From Dipylidium caninum (taxonomy: Eukaryota; Platyhelminthes; Cestoda; Cyclophyllidea; Dipylidiidae): DNA of 64,000 nt. The stretch is taken from the NCBI GenBank assembly GCA_017562135.1, contig QEYB01001179.1:469001-533000 (forward strand), read 5' to 3'. Of the stretch, positions 57,201 to 64,000 are shown piece by piece. Below the pieces are notes generated by a model. That model was not told the origin of the DNA. It searched no databases and was given only the letters and a program-made list of their open reading frames with translations. Positions within the stretch are counted from its first letter, which is position 1. Every line of letters starts with the position of its first letter. Position numbers and translations under genes: made by a program.

Positions 57201-58892
57201 CCTCCACTCAGCCAACTCCATTCCTCTCTCCCTCTCTCTCTCTCCTCCCTTCAGATACGTTTCCCTGCGGATCAAAATTAACACGGAGGAGCGACCCGTG
57301 ACGGTCGAATTTATACCCTTCGATGTCGTCGCATCGCCCATTTGTGAGTTTATTGAAATTTTATTAGCGCAAAATGACAAACATGGAGGCGTTTGGAGGG
57401 CATCTTCAGCAGATTTTTAGCTTGATCGGGACAGGAGCACCTAGGGCATTTTGCGAAGCGCTCAAACCTGAATGGAACCGTCTTGTTAACACGAGACGAC
57501 ATCACTGAGGCCACGAAGTCCACTGCAAGGCGCCTGGACATAAAATTCTCCAGAGAGTACACGGACGCGGCGAGGGGAGGCAGGAGTTGGCCATTCGGGG
57601 GCGGCGGCCCAGTTGCGGGAGCCCAACGCCACACCACGAAGGGCGAACCAACGCAGGTGGCGACCGGAGAACATTAGCACGTCACACAACGGACAAAAAA
57701 CAAGCCAAATTGTCCCGACCGTCCACAAGGGAGTCATCTCATACGAATGGAGTTTGAGAGTCCAAAGTACCGCAGGCGGTGAAAATTCTCCCCCCTATCT
57801 CCTCTGGGGAGGTGAGCGAGCGCCAGTCGGCCATACGGGGGCGGACTGACTGACATTCTCACACTCGAGGCGAGGATGCGGCGCCCAAACACTCGGCCGT
57901 CCACAGTGCGTACGCCATTCAAGAGCAGTTCGGGTGTCCGCACCTCGTCGCACGACGGTGGCGACCGCTCTGCTCTGGACGTCGCACACGGGTCGGGAGG
58001 CTCCCGATGCGACCAGACAGTCCTCAGATCGGGAAAGAGACGCTCGTCAGCGTTTCGTGCGCATGTCTGAGTGGCCGAAGTGCAATAAACAATACGTCCA
58101 CTTATACGCGACTGCCAAATTGTGGAAAAAATATGCCACTTGAAAAACTTTTATGAGCTTTCCCATGTGTAGACATTTAATAACTACTAAAAGATGTTTG
58201 ATTAAACGATGATGTGGAGACAAATCCTGCTAACTGGCAGATTTAGTAAAAAAGATCTTACATTGACCAAGATGCCCTCCACACGATCTTCAACAACTGC
58301 CCGGGGGAAAAAAAATAAACACCGCGGGTGGACGGCGGACGGAGGGTTACGCGGCTGGGGCCACAAAAGTTCAAATTCTAGCGTTGCCGATGTGTCATTG
58401 TCACCGGCGCATGAAATTCGTACTCCTGTCAAGTCGGTGACACTCAGGCGAGCCGCCTTAATTTATGAGAAATGTCGCGTTTCAACGAGATTTCGGGGTA
58501 GAGGGCACCCGAGACTGACATTCACCAGTTGTCAAGGCAGCGGACACACTGGAGGCCATTTGGGGCGGAGTGGAGAGCATCGAGGGTTGATTGCCCCCGA
58601 CCCCCCCGGTGGATTCGTGGACACACCCACGACTCGGTCGCCCGAGGCAGAAAGGAAGTTTCGCCCTCCTCAGCTCGCAGAAGCCATTTTCTCGCCGCCA
58701 TCCGAAGCCACCGCAGACGGACTACTGCGAAACCGGCAGTAGATGGTAATTCACGCGGTGCCAATCACTTTGTCTCTTTCAGCGGAATTCCTCGGTATCC
58801 TCACCAGTGGACTGGCCGGTGTTCTCGCTCTCATCGCCCTGTGGAGGGTGTTGGAGATGAGGAAAACCCCCGCTCCGCAGACCCTTTCGTGA
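35977..58892 (+). CDS. divergent DEG/ENaC/ASIC-family channel (multi-exon)
   Basis: Degenerin/ENaC/ASIC channels are trimeric, two-helix cation channels of the plasma membrane. Seen: a cytoplasmic N-terminus; a first membrane helix (VGVLLAVSLVLICVAYQI); the signature VTICNANPFR right after it; an ectodomain block DMLKSCSINGVPCGPEEFEA then CFRL, matching the family's ...MLxxCxFNGxxC..DF...CYxFN; the strand VRLILDPEEHEYL; DLFVGSQFQTF, like the ASIC FGVAPGFQTF; and a C-terminal second helix. Exons 1-10 (35977-49078) join in matching phases for about 720 codons. The Cys-rich thumb of the family is not recognisable; a Cys-poor helical stretch of about 310 residues sits there. Two to several exons between 49.1 and 57.2 kb are uncertain. 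The last helix lacks G-x-S. Family membership of the N-terminal half is firm; the join to the last exons is inference. Confidence 0.8.
36214..38481 (+). other. channel intron 1 (2.3 kb)
   Basis: AT-rich, no supported exon. It ends in a (CT)n tract that forms the acceptor pyrimidine stretch of exon 2. Confidence 0.5.
38482..38756 (+). CDS. channel exon 2: first membrane helix and VTICN signature
   Basis: Starts after a long CT tract and ACAG. It encodes FIWLCLVRRVGVLLAVSLVL, then ICVAYQICSW (first membrane helix), and ends NVTICNANPF with the R codon split at donor GTAGGT (phase 2). The VTICN.NP motif right after helix 1 is diagnostic for DEG/ENaC channels. Confidence 0.88.
39655..39695. repeat. 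(AAG)n purine tract
   Basis: A GAA/AAG-rich tract of about 40 bp in channel intron 2, interrupted by single changes. A similar tract occurs at 51101-51130. Confidence 0.8.
40004..40248 (+). CDS. channel exon 3: ectodomain (finger region)
   Basis: The acceptor has a long T/C tract ending CTTAG. Its first base completes the split Arg codon. It reads NQCSQELALLGVFDD and RGDYTSRPHGTEVV, then FRGAVWDAIHLGEAALS. Phase 1 out at a weak donor GTTGAT. The finger region varies in this family. Confidence 0.75.
41059..41221 (+). CDS. channel exon 4: ectodomain
   Basis: Reads GLPVFELPSGSYLYDTLTRL and KELSKQSLSTLIAISHHLPD followed by MLK. The ISHHLPDML segment fits the H.L.DML helix that precedes the conserved Cys. 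Phase 2 out, donor GTGAGT. Confidence 0.82.
43952..44046 (+). CDS. channel exon 5: conserved Cys/Phe block
   Basis: The first base makes Ser with exon 4, giving DMLKS-CSINGVPCGPEEFEA then VINLNRLCFRLALNSS. This aligns with the family pattern ..C.FNG..C....DF.....G.CYTFN. Phase 1 out, donor GTAGGT. Confidence 0.85.
44047..46109 (+). other. channel intron 5 (2.1 kb)
   Basis: AT-rich left half and GC-richer right half. No exon or mobile element supported. Confidence 0.5.
46110..46188 (+). CDS. channel exon 6: palm strand
   Basis: Reads VREVRLILDPEEHEYLLPNE then AIVGFYL, matching the G(L/I)..(L/M)LD...(D/E)EYL palm strand of ASIC channels. Phase 1 in, phase 2 out at donor GTCAGT. Confidence 0.75.
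46253..46346 (+). CDS. channel exon 7: palm strand with FQTF motif
   Basis: Joined to exon 6 over a 64-bp intron it reads VGFYLSFDILQPPAEADDLF then VGSQFQTFIQI. ASIC channels have DQLGFGVAPGFQTF at this place. The acceptor (46251-46252) was chosen because it alone joins both conserved strands in frame. Donor GTATGT, phase 0. Confidence 0.7.
46533..46572 (+). CDS. channel exon 8: 40-nt exon
   Basis: Encodes PVPSSIYVPQRTE between a T-rich acceptor and GTGAGA donor, phase 0 in and 1 out. SIYVP may stand for the IYLPPP of ASIC channels, but the PYG.C residues are missing. Confidence 0.55.
46666..46952 (+). CDS. channel exon 9: helical insertion
   Basis: About 95 codons, Cys-free and predicted helical (LRLENMSATVVIENLALRLG, LKKDFDGMLQSLAELRMAQH). 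The acceptor at 46664-46665 keeps the phase from exon 8; another AG at 46691-46692 exists but gives an early stop in the required frame. Donor GTGGGC, phase 0. No family recognised. Confidence 0.6.
46953..48431 (+). other. channel intron 9 (1.5 kb)
   Basis: GC-rich right half with C/G runs near 47870-47890. No feature supported. Confidence 0.5.
48432..49078 (+). CDS. channel exon 10: large helical / coiled-coil-like exon
   Basis: A 647-nt open exon starting SAKMDFVETCLSPTGTALNA after a TTTCCAG acceptor, phase 0. It contains NQQINRLLRRQVSLLSIVNQ, a Cys cluster (ECTRCERLS...SMSC) and WKLFKKFNQAIAACTQRLDG. Donor GTAAGT, phase 2. It takes the place of the Cys-rich thumb of the channel family. 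No homolog recognised; it could belong to a separate gene, but phases chain. Confidence 0.6.
50056..50213 (+). CDS. possible channel exon 11
   Basis: An open stretch in the phase left by exon 10 reads NFVLTGEKEWLHPGDEAM and FHRALRVAWEHSVGPFDDIR. The acceptor pyrimidine tract is poor and the 3' end is not fixed. Kept as a candidate only. Confidence 0.25.
50747..50922 (+). CDS. possible channel exon 12 (Cys pair before last strand)
   Basis: Reads DAVAQTISTHVEAAVPTFVG and VLCRPRVQCVHAVEVEVVVS. A C....C then YEV..S pattern occurs in DEG/ENaC proteins just before the last palm strand, which is why it is listed. The opposite strand is also open here, and the 3' end is not fixed. Confidence 0.3.
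51660..52200 (+). mobile_element. mariner transposase relic 1 (N-terminal part)
   Basis: Across frameshifts it reads like the DNA-binding half of a Tc1/mariner transposase: an AAGDLDLL segment, then GRPPLTDDD-like sequence and EDSSPTTAQIAERFTPTRQT, which fits the second helix-turn-helix (TT..IAE.....T...H...). Several stops and frame changes make it non-functional. No terminal inverted repeats identified. Confidence 0.7.
52295..52780 (+). mobile_element. mariner transposase relic 2 (fragment)
   Basis: A second, separate copy: EEDPPLTKSEIADRFNSAQ (helix-turn-helix) then, after a stop, HKDLEERLALRTSLLPRKRT and EPFSNRRVTV, matching the mariner linker ...L..R...C..LL.R...PFL..IVT.DE. Broken by stops and frameshifts. 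Confidence 0.7.
53200..54219 (+). mobile_element. mariner transposase relic 3 (near full length)
   Basis: Fragments of one element in order: AAEACRNLLQAFGGGRFTSR (first helix-turn-helix), GGFDLPERPR, VHEKNLEDSANLC, then GWKILSHAPHSPD (the H.PYSPDLAP catalytic block), SLQNILQSAKFKR and NFFVSKDEVLFKKEAYIVF ending HWQKITKNITNYKI at TAA 54217. At least two frame changes and internal stops; the Asp after SPD.TPC is Gly. The catalytic DN block is unrecognisable, so it is dead. It lies in the channel gene in the same orientation. Confidence 0.82.
54259..54597 (-). CDS. possible last exon of an antisense gene
   Basis: On the minus strand an excellent pyrimidine-rich acceptor precedes 54597. The phase-0 frame is open to TAA at 54259 (LAVKTIKVPLHGDEFPLAKN, ending EKFCPLFSE). 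Three AATAAA signals follow within 35 bases (54258-54263, 54247-54252, 54225-54230). If spliced to 54832-55036 the phase would use another open frame instead. Gene unknown. Confidence 0.3.
   Translation of the reverse strand: MQNDEVRRTGAGRGGGGEPKDSAKLQTLAVKTIKVPLHGDEFPLAKNKIDVEWEEGRNGGRGREKWRTREDENASRLDFGRGGDVHSPSDCLCPLRGHYVASAEKFCPLFSE
54832..55036 (-). CDS. possible antisense exon, cysteine-containing
   Basis: 68 codons with GC-rich third positions between a CCACAG acceptor and a GTGAGC donor on the minus strand. Parts are FHALRRPFPTEEVHHNCFHA and SLSHCTGNSLPLCPTMYLFS. Four cysteines suggest a secreted or membrane protein, but nothing is recognised. The plus strand here is also open but reads less like protein. 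Confidence 0.3.
56299..56326 (+). repeat. short element shared with 28811-28838
   Basis: Second copy of the 28-bp element, same orientation, with about 25 of 28 bases identical. Confidence 0.5.
57255..57343 (+). CDS. channel penultimate exon: last palm strand
   Basis: After a CT-rich acceptor it reads YVSLRIKINTEERPVTVEFI then PFDVVASPI. DEG/ENaC channels have a similar strand (L.IYFE.L.Y....) just before the second membrane helix. Phase 2 in, phase 1 out at GTGAGT, matching the last exon. Confidence 0.55.
58783..58892 (+). CDS. channel last exon: second membrane helix and stop
   Basis: Completes a Ser codon with the previous exon and reads EFLGILTSGLAGVLALIALW then RVLEMRKTPAPQTLS-stop (TGA 58890). 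A single hydrophobic helix with a short basic tail. The family's G-x-S filter motif cannot be aligned inside it. Confidence 0.6.
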
Positions 58893-59624
58893 GTCACTCG
58901 GGTTTTGGCATTTTTGCCCGCGCAAGTCGTCGGTCGAACCGAGTTTGACGAAGGCAACGCCAGCAGGCACGAGATGGCACCGTTGGCACGTTAACTGCAC
59001 CATCCTAAGTGAAAAGTGTGGGTTGAAAAGACAGAGGCCGCGGTCTCGAGTGCAAGGGACGTCACCACGCGACAAACGTTCGGCGTCACGCTCCACCAAG
59101 CCGCAATCCACGCCACCGTCAGGAGAGCAGGGCCATGCGGACTCCGAGATTATCACGCCGGTGATTCCAAACCAGCGACTAACGCATGGGGCAAACAGGC
59201 GTGACGACCTCACGATCATTCGAGCCATAAAAACTAAAACTCCTCGTTCACTCCACACGGATATTAGAAGCACTAACATGGCATGAAGTGAAACAAATAA
59301 CCCAATCACCGGTGGTTCTATGCCTTTTAGAGAACGAACTCCAACAGAGAGCTTCACGGGTGAAGTGGAACCAACCGTGAATTACTTCAAGGCCCCCTCC
59401 ATCACCGCGTGAAACGGGCACGCGGCGAACGTGTACATACTCATCACCGCCTCCTCCCCGCCGCTCGAGGTCCTCCATACATGACCTAGGCGATATCACT
59501 TTTATACGTGTACATGGAAAGAGAAGGTAGTTGGTAAAAAGCGCGAGCTAACATATCCAAGTGTTTCTTCAGGGCTTGAGAAGGAGTTGCGCGGGTGTTA
59601 AAATGGAACAAGGGGGACCGGCGA
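58893..59624. other. intergenic region between convergent genes
   Basis: About 730 bp between the channel stop (+) and the glucosidase stop (-), so it holds both 3' UTRs. No clear AATAAA on either strand was found and no other feature. Confidence 0.5.
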
Positions 59625-60182
59625 TTACGACGTCTCAACAGACAGCCGCCAGCCATCAGCCGGCCTGACCTCCGGCTGTCGGATTACCAGAAGGGCGGAA
59701 CGGGTACCGTCCGGGTTTGAGGAGGGCGTCGTGGGGGGCGAGTAGAAGAACTCAACCTCTCGCGTACTGCTCGACTCCGAGGCAGGCGTGACGTAGACCC
59801 GACTTGGTCGCACCATCTGCGGCGCCATCACGAGAATACGCTCGATGAGGGGCGTGTTGGCGTCGTCGGAACCCTGAAGGCGAGTAAACTCAAAGACGTG
59901 GCGATTTTCCTGCAGGACGTAATCCATTCGGTAGAGGCGTGCCTTGCTCCTATCAGTGGAGTGGAAGTCATCTAGGTAGAGGTACCCGGTGGCGTTCGCT
60001 TCTGTCTTGACACTTCCGGGCAACTCGGCAAGCGCCACGACGATGGTGTAGGGGTCGTTGAGCATCATGGCGGAGGAACGGCGCGGACGAGCTTTCATGG
60101 GAACAATGTAACCACCGCGGTAAAAGAGCGGGATGGTGCGCAACTCCACCGGCAGCCTCACCATCTTGCCGCCGAAGTAGAC
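59625..60182 (-). CDS. GANAB: glucosidase exon E: C-terminal domains and stop
   Basis: 186 codons. Starts [20 protein letters not shown], then [20 protein letters not shown], a variable beta-domain and [16 protein letters not shown] (TAA 59625-59627). The ending resembles the ..ASDWSI.L.. end of GANAB. Confidence 0.93.
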   Translation of the reverse strand, partial: VYFGGKMVRLPVELRTIPLFYRGGYIVPMKARPRRSSAMMLNDPYTIVVALAELPGSVKTEANATGYLYLDDFHSTDRSKARLYRMDYVLQENRHVFEFTRLQGSDDANTPLIERILVMAPQMVRPSRVYVTPASESSSTREVEFFYSPPTTPSSNPDGTRSALLVIRQPEVRPADGWRLSVETS

Positions 60183-63100
60183 CTGTGTGAAGGCAGAAGG
60201 AATGTCAATTGCCGGAGTAAAGCAACTTGGGGCTGGCTTCAACGGAAATTGGCCCAATTAGCAGTTAAAACGGTGGGGAAAATAGTGAGATTGGAAGGTG
60301 CCTTACAAAGGCCGAATGCTGTTAATTTTTATGCCTTCCTCTTAGGATGAAATAAGCTAGTATGTGGATGCGCAGAACACTCGAATGGGGAAGTGAGTCC
60401 GTGCGGGAGGGTAAATTTCCCACCAGCCACTCCCCAACACTCGAATATGCTAGTCATGACGAGTTCTAAGAAATGCTGAACTCTGCGAAATATGCAACTA
60501 GAATACCCTTGCGAAATGGAGGTTTACGAATTAGTGAAATTAAAAGTGGACTTGGAAAAGGCAATTTACAGCGGGGACCATCGAGATCTTCGAAATTAGC
60601 CACGGGATCATTTCATCAAGTGACAAGGTCTATTTCGAAGAAGCTGCTGTTAGATGGCAAATAACCTCCCAAATTCAAAGATCTAGTGAGTTTAACAGAA
60701 GAATGAAAAATGCTCCCTAACAAGCCGAAAACGTAACGACGGTGCCGTGAGGCAGATGGAATGTTGTCAACGGTTGTCGCCAGTTGATTACGTTGAAATT
60801 AAAAAAAAGGCACATCAGGGAAATTTGAAGCCTTCGGGTAATTTTATAGCGAAATCAGATGAAGGAGAAATAATGTGAGATTAAAGGCGCAAAATGGTAA
60901 ATCAGGGGATAAAAAATTAACAAAAACTGGAGACTATCAAGAAATTAATGGAATTAAAGAGTCAAGTTCTTTTAAATTCATCCACAAAAATATCTAACAA
61001 AGAGCTCGTTGTCGACAAAAGTTACCTTCCAATCACCGTGCAAAAACCAGGTGCCCTCGGGAAGGTAGACGTCCACACTGGAGGCGCCCTCGTGGACTAC
61101 GGGGTGGACGAGAAGGGCTTCGCCCACCATGAAGGTGTCATCGATGCCGAAGGTTTGTGCGTCAGTGGGGAAATGGTAAAGGAGTGGTCCCATAGGAGGC
61201 AGAGCGTCGACCTCGCTGCGAGCGAAGAGGGTGTACCAGTAGGGTAGGAGGGAGTAACGTAGACGCAGAGCTTCCCTAAAAGGGAGGAGATGTGGAATAT
61301 GAAATTCAGCATAGTCATACCGTCGATATGGCCAAACAATCTGTAAGTACTAGTAAGAGACTGTAGACAGATCGTACCACTATGAAAGTGGAAGTAATTG
61401 TCGCGGTGATTTTGTAGGTGCTACAATTTATGGTCAAACAGTAAAAATGAGCCGGTGAGAGTGAAGGGTTGAGGACAAGCGCAAGTTGTGCAAACTCTTA
61501 CGCCTTTATTTTCTGATTCAACGATGCAGAGTCTGACAGAAGACACAACACCATTAGAAAACGGATCAGCGTTAGGCTAGGTCGGGTGAAGATTAAATGG
61601 CGATGAATGAGGGTTGAGGGGACAGGGGATGAGGACGCGCACCTTTCAAAAGGAGGACTCCATCAGTGCATAGATCGGGCAAGTAGCATAAAATAAAACC
61701 CACCGCGGGGGGGCACAAACTAGTTAACGCTGTCCACCTGATTAAGGCGTCTAGCACGAGTGTCTCTTCAAGGATTTTAATTATTTAACAGTGATTGGTT
61801 CACGGTTGTCACTCTAAGGCGCTTCTAAAACTACATACCTAAAACAGTTACGGAATCGTGAAAGCGACTTAATGACACACTGCTCCACGATTTAGCCAAA
61901 TAACAATGGCAGAAGCGTTAAGTCGTCGTTTCTTTGTTTACGCATGACAGCCTGGAGTGGAACACACAGCGATGAGGTACAGTTTCAACTACCCAAGTAC
62001 AGAAAAGACTGGGGATAGAAAGATCGAAGAGAAGAAAAATTTAGCTTCTAACAACATTGAACAGGGCATTGAAATCGATTCAGAGAAGTTTCATGCCTTG
62101 ACAAATAACAAGCGCTTCCTAGTCCTTACCGAATGGCATCGAGGTACTTGGTCTCATATGTCCAGGGCTCGCGTTTCGGAGTGTCAATATGTGCATGGGA
62201 ACGGAGGAAAGGATGAAACGCCGCAGCCTGGTACCACCGCGTGTAAAGCTCGCCCGAGGGGTGGCCGAAAAACCCTCCGACATCGGAGCCACAGAAGGTC
62301 AGACCAGCCATAGACATACTCAGAAGCATTGGTGTGGAAATCTGCAAGAGGGACAAAAAATAATCGCATTAGATGAGGGATCCGCCTGCCTCTCGATCGA
62401 GTGGTCAGCCACGATTTCACAAAACATTCAGATCAAGTCATAATCATTGCCTTCCACAAAAGTTGGTCGTCTGACATGGGGCAATTTACTATGAAATACT
62501 GCAATAATTAAACTAAGAATATTTGGAGAATCAAATATAACTTCGAGGTGTGAGGAGCAATAGCAAATGGATATTCCATATTCCATGAACTTAGCGGCAC
62601 AGAAGTCGATTAGGTAGTTTAGTCTATCCACTGGCGTCATGCCCTCCGGTGTAAGACTTGCTAAATACTCGCCTGAAAACGTTCACTTTGGTGGCACCAT
62701 GAACGGAGGCTGAGTAGAGCCAAAAAAGGTTGGAGAAATTTGGAGACTCACAAAAAAGATAAGTATGAGAATTACAATAAATATGCGCCTTCTCTAAATC
62801 CGCATTAATGGGAAGAAATGAGTTAGGCCGGAGCGAATGACCACTCGGTAAATGAAAGGAAGCGGACGAAGACGTCAAAAAAAAACGCTGAAGAGGTAAC
62901 AGCGAATAGGGATGGAACAATATGATAGAGAGGAGACCAACATAACTAGGTAGAGCATAATTAAAAAAAGAGTAGCGATGGGGTCGGAGTTATATTCGAG
63001 CACACATGCGTTTGGTGTAAACTTTGGCAAAACGTTTCACCTCAAAAGACTTGCGCCAATGAGCCAAAGGATCGCGACTCAATCAACAAAAGCACAGCTT

Positions 63101-64000
63101 CGGTGACGAGAAGTTTATTTTATAAGCACCTCGATGCAATGGAACGAGACTAAAAAGAGCACTGTTCCAAGATTCCAATGTTGCAGTTAAAGAGGCTGAC
63201 TAAAAAAGTGAGGAATTGATAGAAGTAATCAGGTACGGCTATTTTTTGTTAAATTATGAGTAAATCACGTAGGTTAAACTCAGGACATCATTCTGAATTA
63301 CATAGCGAAGACAAATTAACAGATAAAACGCACCTGAAGATGGTCCCACGATGCAACATTATCTCCAGTCCACACAGCACTAGTACGTTGAGAGCCGGCA
63401 AAGAAGGCCCGCGTAAGGATGAAAGGCCGCTCCTTACCACCGGAACGTCGCAACAAACCCTCCCACGTTGCATTGTGCACCCAGAGGCCGTAGAGATTGT
63501 GCAGATCTCGGTTTTCCCATATACCGCCGAACAAAGTGTCCTGATTGAATAATAATAATAAAGACAAGAAATGGTAGCGCATTTGGCGAGCATCCAGTTC
63601 AGGTCTAGTATACAACTGAAGTAGGCAGATACTTAGGGATAGCTGATTTTTCCTCCCACGTGAGCACAACATAGAGACAAAAGAACAGGTGCTGCCTAAT
63701 TTTTTTGAGAAAATTGGAAGTCTTGAAAAGCGCAGCTATAAAACGTGAGCAACGGATAAATACAAATAACTGCCTTCATTGCGATTTGGTTGTTATCGAG
63801 CACTGATTGTGATTAACGAGGAGATGGACGATAGGCTAAGACTCTTTCTACCTACTCAGTTGCATTCATGATAAATCTACTTCCTCAACTTTTAGTAAAT
63901 GAAAAATATACGTGTCGCGGAAGTTTATTCGATTATCATCTCCCTCTGGTATTAATATCAAGGGAGGTAGTTCACCCACCTTAGGAATGGTCACTTCAGC
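59625..64000 (-). CDS. GANAB: glucosidase II alpha subunit-like GH31 enzyme, 3' part
   Basis: ER glucosidase II removes the inner glucoses from N-glycans during glycoprotein quality control; the alpha subunit is a glycoside hydrolase family 31 enzyme. Five exons on the minus strand encode the catalytic and C-terminal regions: [32 protein letters not shown] (its Asp is the acid/base in GH31), [65 protein letters not shown] and the beta-domain [12 protein letters not shown]. The order and spacing match vertebrate GANAB closely; GANC is the other possibility. All phases agree. The nucleophile block (WNDMNEP in the family) and the N-terminus lie beyond 64000, so the gene is cut by the window edge. 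Confidence 0.92.
61026..61275 (-). CDS. GANAB: glucosidase exon D: end of the barrel
   Basis: Reads [38 protein letters not shown] and [20 protein letters not shown], then [14 protein letters not shown]. Acceptor TTTTAG, donor GTAACT, phase 0 out. Confidence 0.92.
61276..62129 (-). other. glucosidase intron (0.85 kb)
   Basis: AT-rich, no supported feature. Confidence 0.5.
62130..62341 (-). CDS. GANAB: glucosidase exon C: substrate-pocket region
   Basis: Starts [20 protein letters not shown], then [18 protein letters not shown] and [16 protein letters not shown]. The His of HAHID lies in the substrate pocket in family members. Donor GTAAGG, phase 2. Confidence 0.93.
62342..63333 (-). other. 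glucosidase intron (1.0 kb)
   Basis: AT-rich, no supported feature. The two flanking exons join in frame without a gap in the family alignment. Confidence 0.5.
63334..63540 (-). CDS. GANAB: glucosidase exon B: acid/base region
   Basis: 69 codons starting [20 protein letters not shown] and including [16 protein letters not shown] with the general acid/base Asp. Acceptor CAATCAG, donor GTGCGT, phase 0 at both ends. Confidence 0.92.
63980..64000 (-). CDS. GANAB: glucosidase exon A (partial, cut by window edge)
   Basis: Seven codons AEVTIPK to the window edge, corresponding to PEVTM.K just after the nucleophile block in GANAB. Donor GTGGGT, phase 0. Confidence 0.75.

Larger units (their letters stand above)
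49079..57254 (+). other. 3' part of channel gene: long intron(s) with relic transposons
   Basis: Apart from two weak candidate channel exons, three mariner relics and the possible antisense exons, this 8-kb stretch shows only GC-rich simple sequence: an (AAG)n tract at 51101-51130, an AAAG tract near 53747-53765, 15 G in a row at 55174-55188 and a (CTC)n tract near 57183-57205. Conserved Cys-rich channel exons were looked for and not found. Confidence 0.5.

Noticed and set aside
1..64000. tRNA, rRNA and CRISPR features
   Set aside because: No B-box-like GGTTCGANNCC with a fitting A-box, no rRNA-like stretch and no regularly spaced direct repeats were seen.

Overview
The window is animal genomic DNA. 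Coding exons are split by many GT-AG introns of 57 bp to several kb, exons are GC-rich, and there is no operon structure. Short introns next to multi-kilobase ones, a decayed mariner transposon and protein sequences clearly diverged from vertebrates suggest an invertebrate, perhaps a parasitic flatworm. The phylum is inference only.

Region 1 (2246-31856, + strand) is a complete filamin gene. I could assemble 33 coding exons whose splice phases all agree, giving about 2482 residues: an acidic N-terminus, two calponin-homology domains that bind F-actin, 13 immunoglobulin-like repeats (rod 1), a hinge made of a [hydrophobic]-D-R tandem repeat, 8 further repeats (rod 2), a second hinge, and a final dimerisation repeat. 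That is 22 repeats against 24 in vertebrate filamins. Notable points are two GC-AG introns, a 36-nt microexon, three consecutive stop-free introns of length 3n, and one place (about 22694) where the reading frame breaks.

Region 2 (35977-58892, + strand) is a divergent channel of the DEG/ENaC/ASIC family. The N-terminal half is secure: first membrane helix, the VTICNANPFR signature, and the extracellular Cys/Phe block of the family, all in matching splice phase. The rest of the ectodomain departs from the family and carries a long helical insertion. The last exon has a second membrane helix without the usual G-x-S filter. A 6-8 kb stretch near its 3' end holds three fragments of dead mariner transposases (51.66-54.22 kb) and a possible small antisense gene (54.26-55.04 kb).

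Region 3 (59625-64000, - strand) is the 3' part of a glycoside hydrolase family 31 gene, most like the catalytic alpha subunit of ER glucosidase II (GANAB). Five exons are visible; the 5' part lies beyond the right edge. It converges tail-to-tail on the channel gene with about 730 bp between stop codons.

The three genes do not form a pathway: one crosslinks cortical actin, one is a membrane channel, one trims N-glycans in the ER. The rest is intron and intergenic DNA with microsatellites, an old intronic repeat pair and scattered CCAAT boxes. I saw no tRNA, rRNA or CRISPR array.
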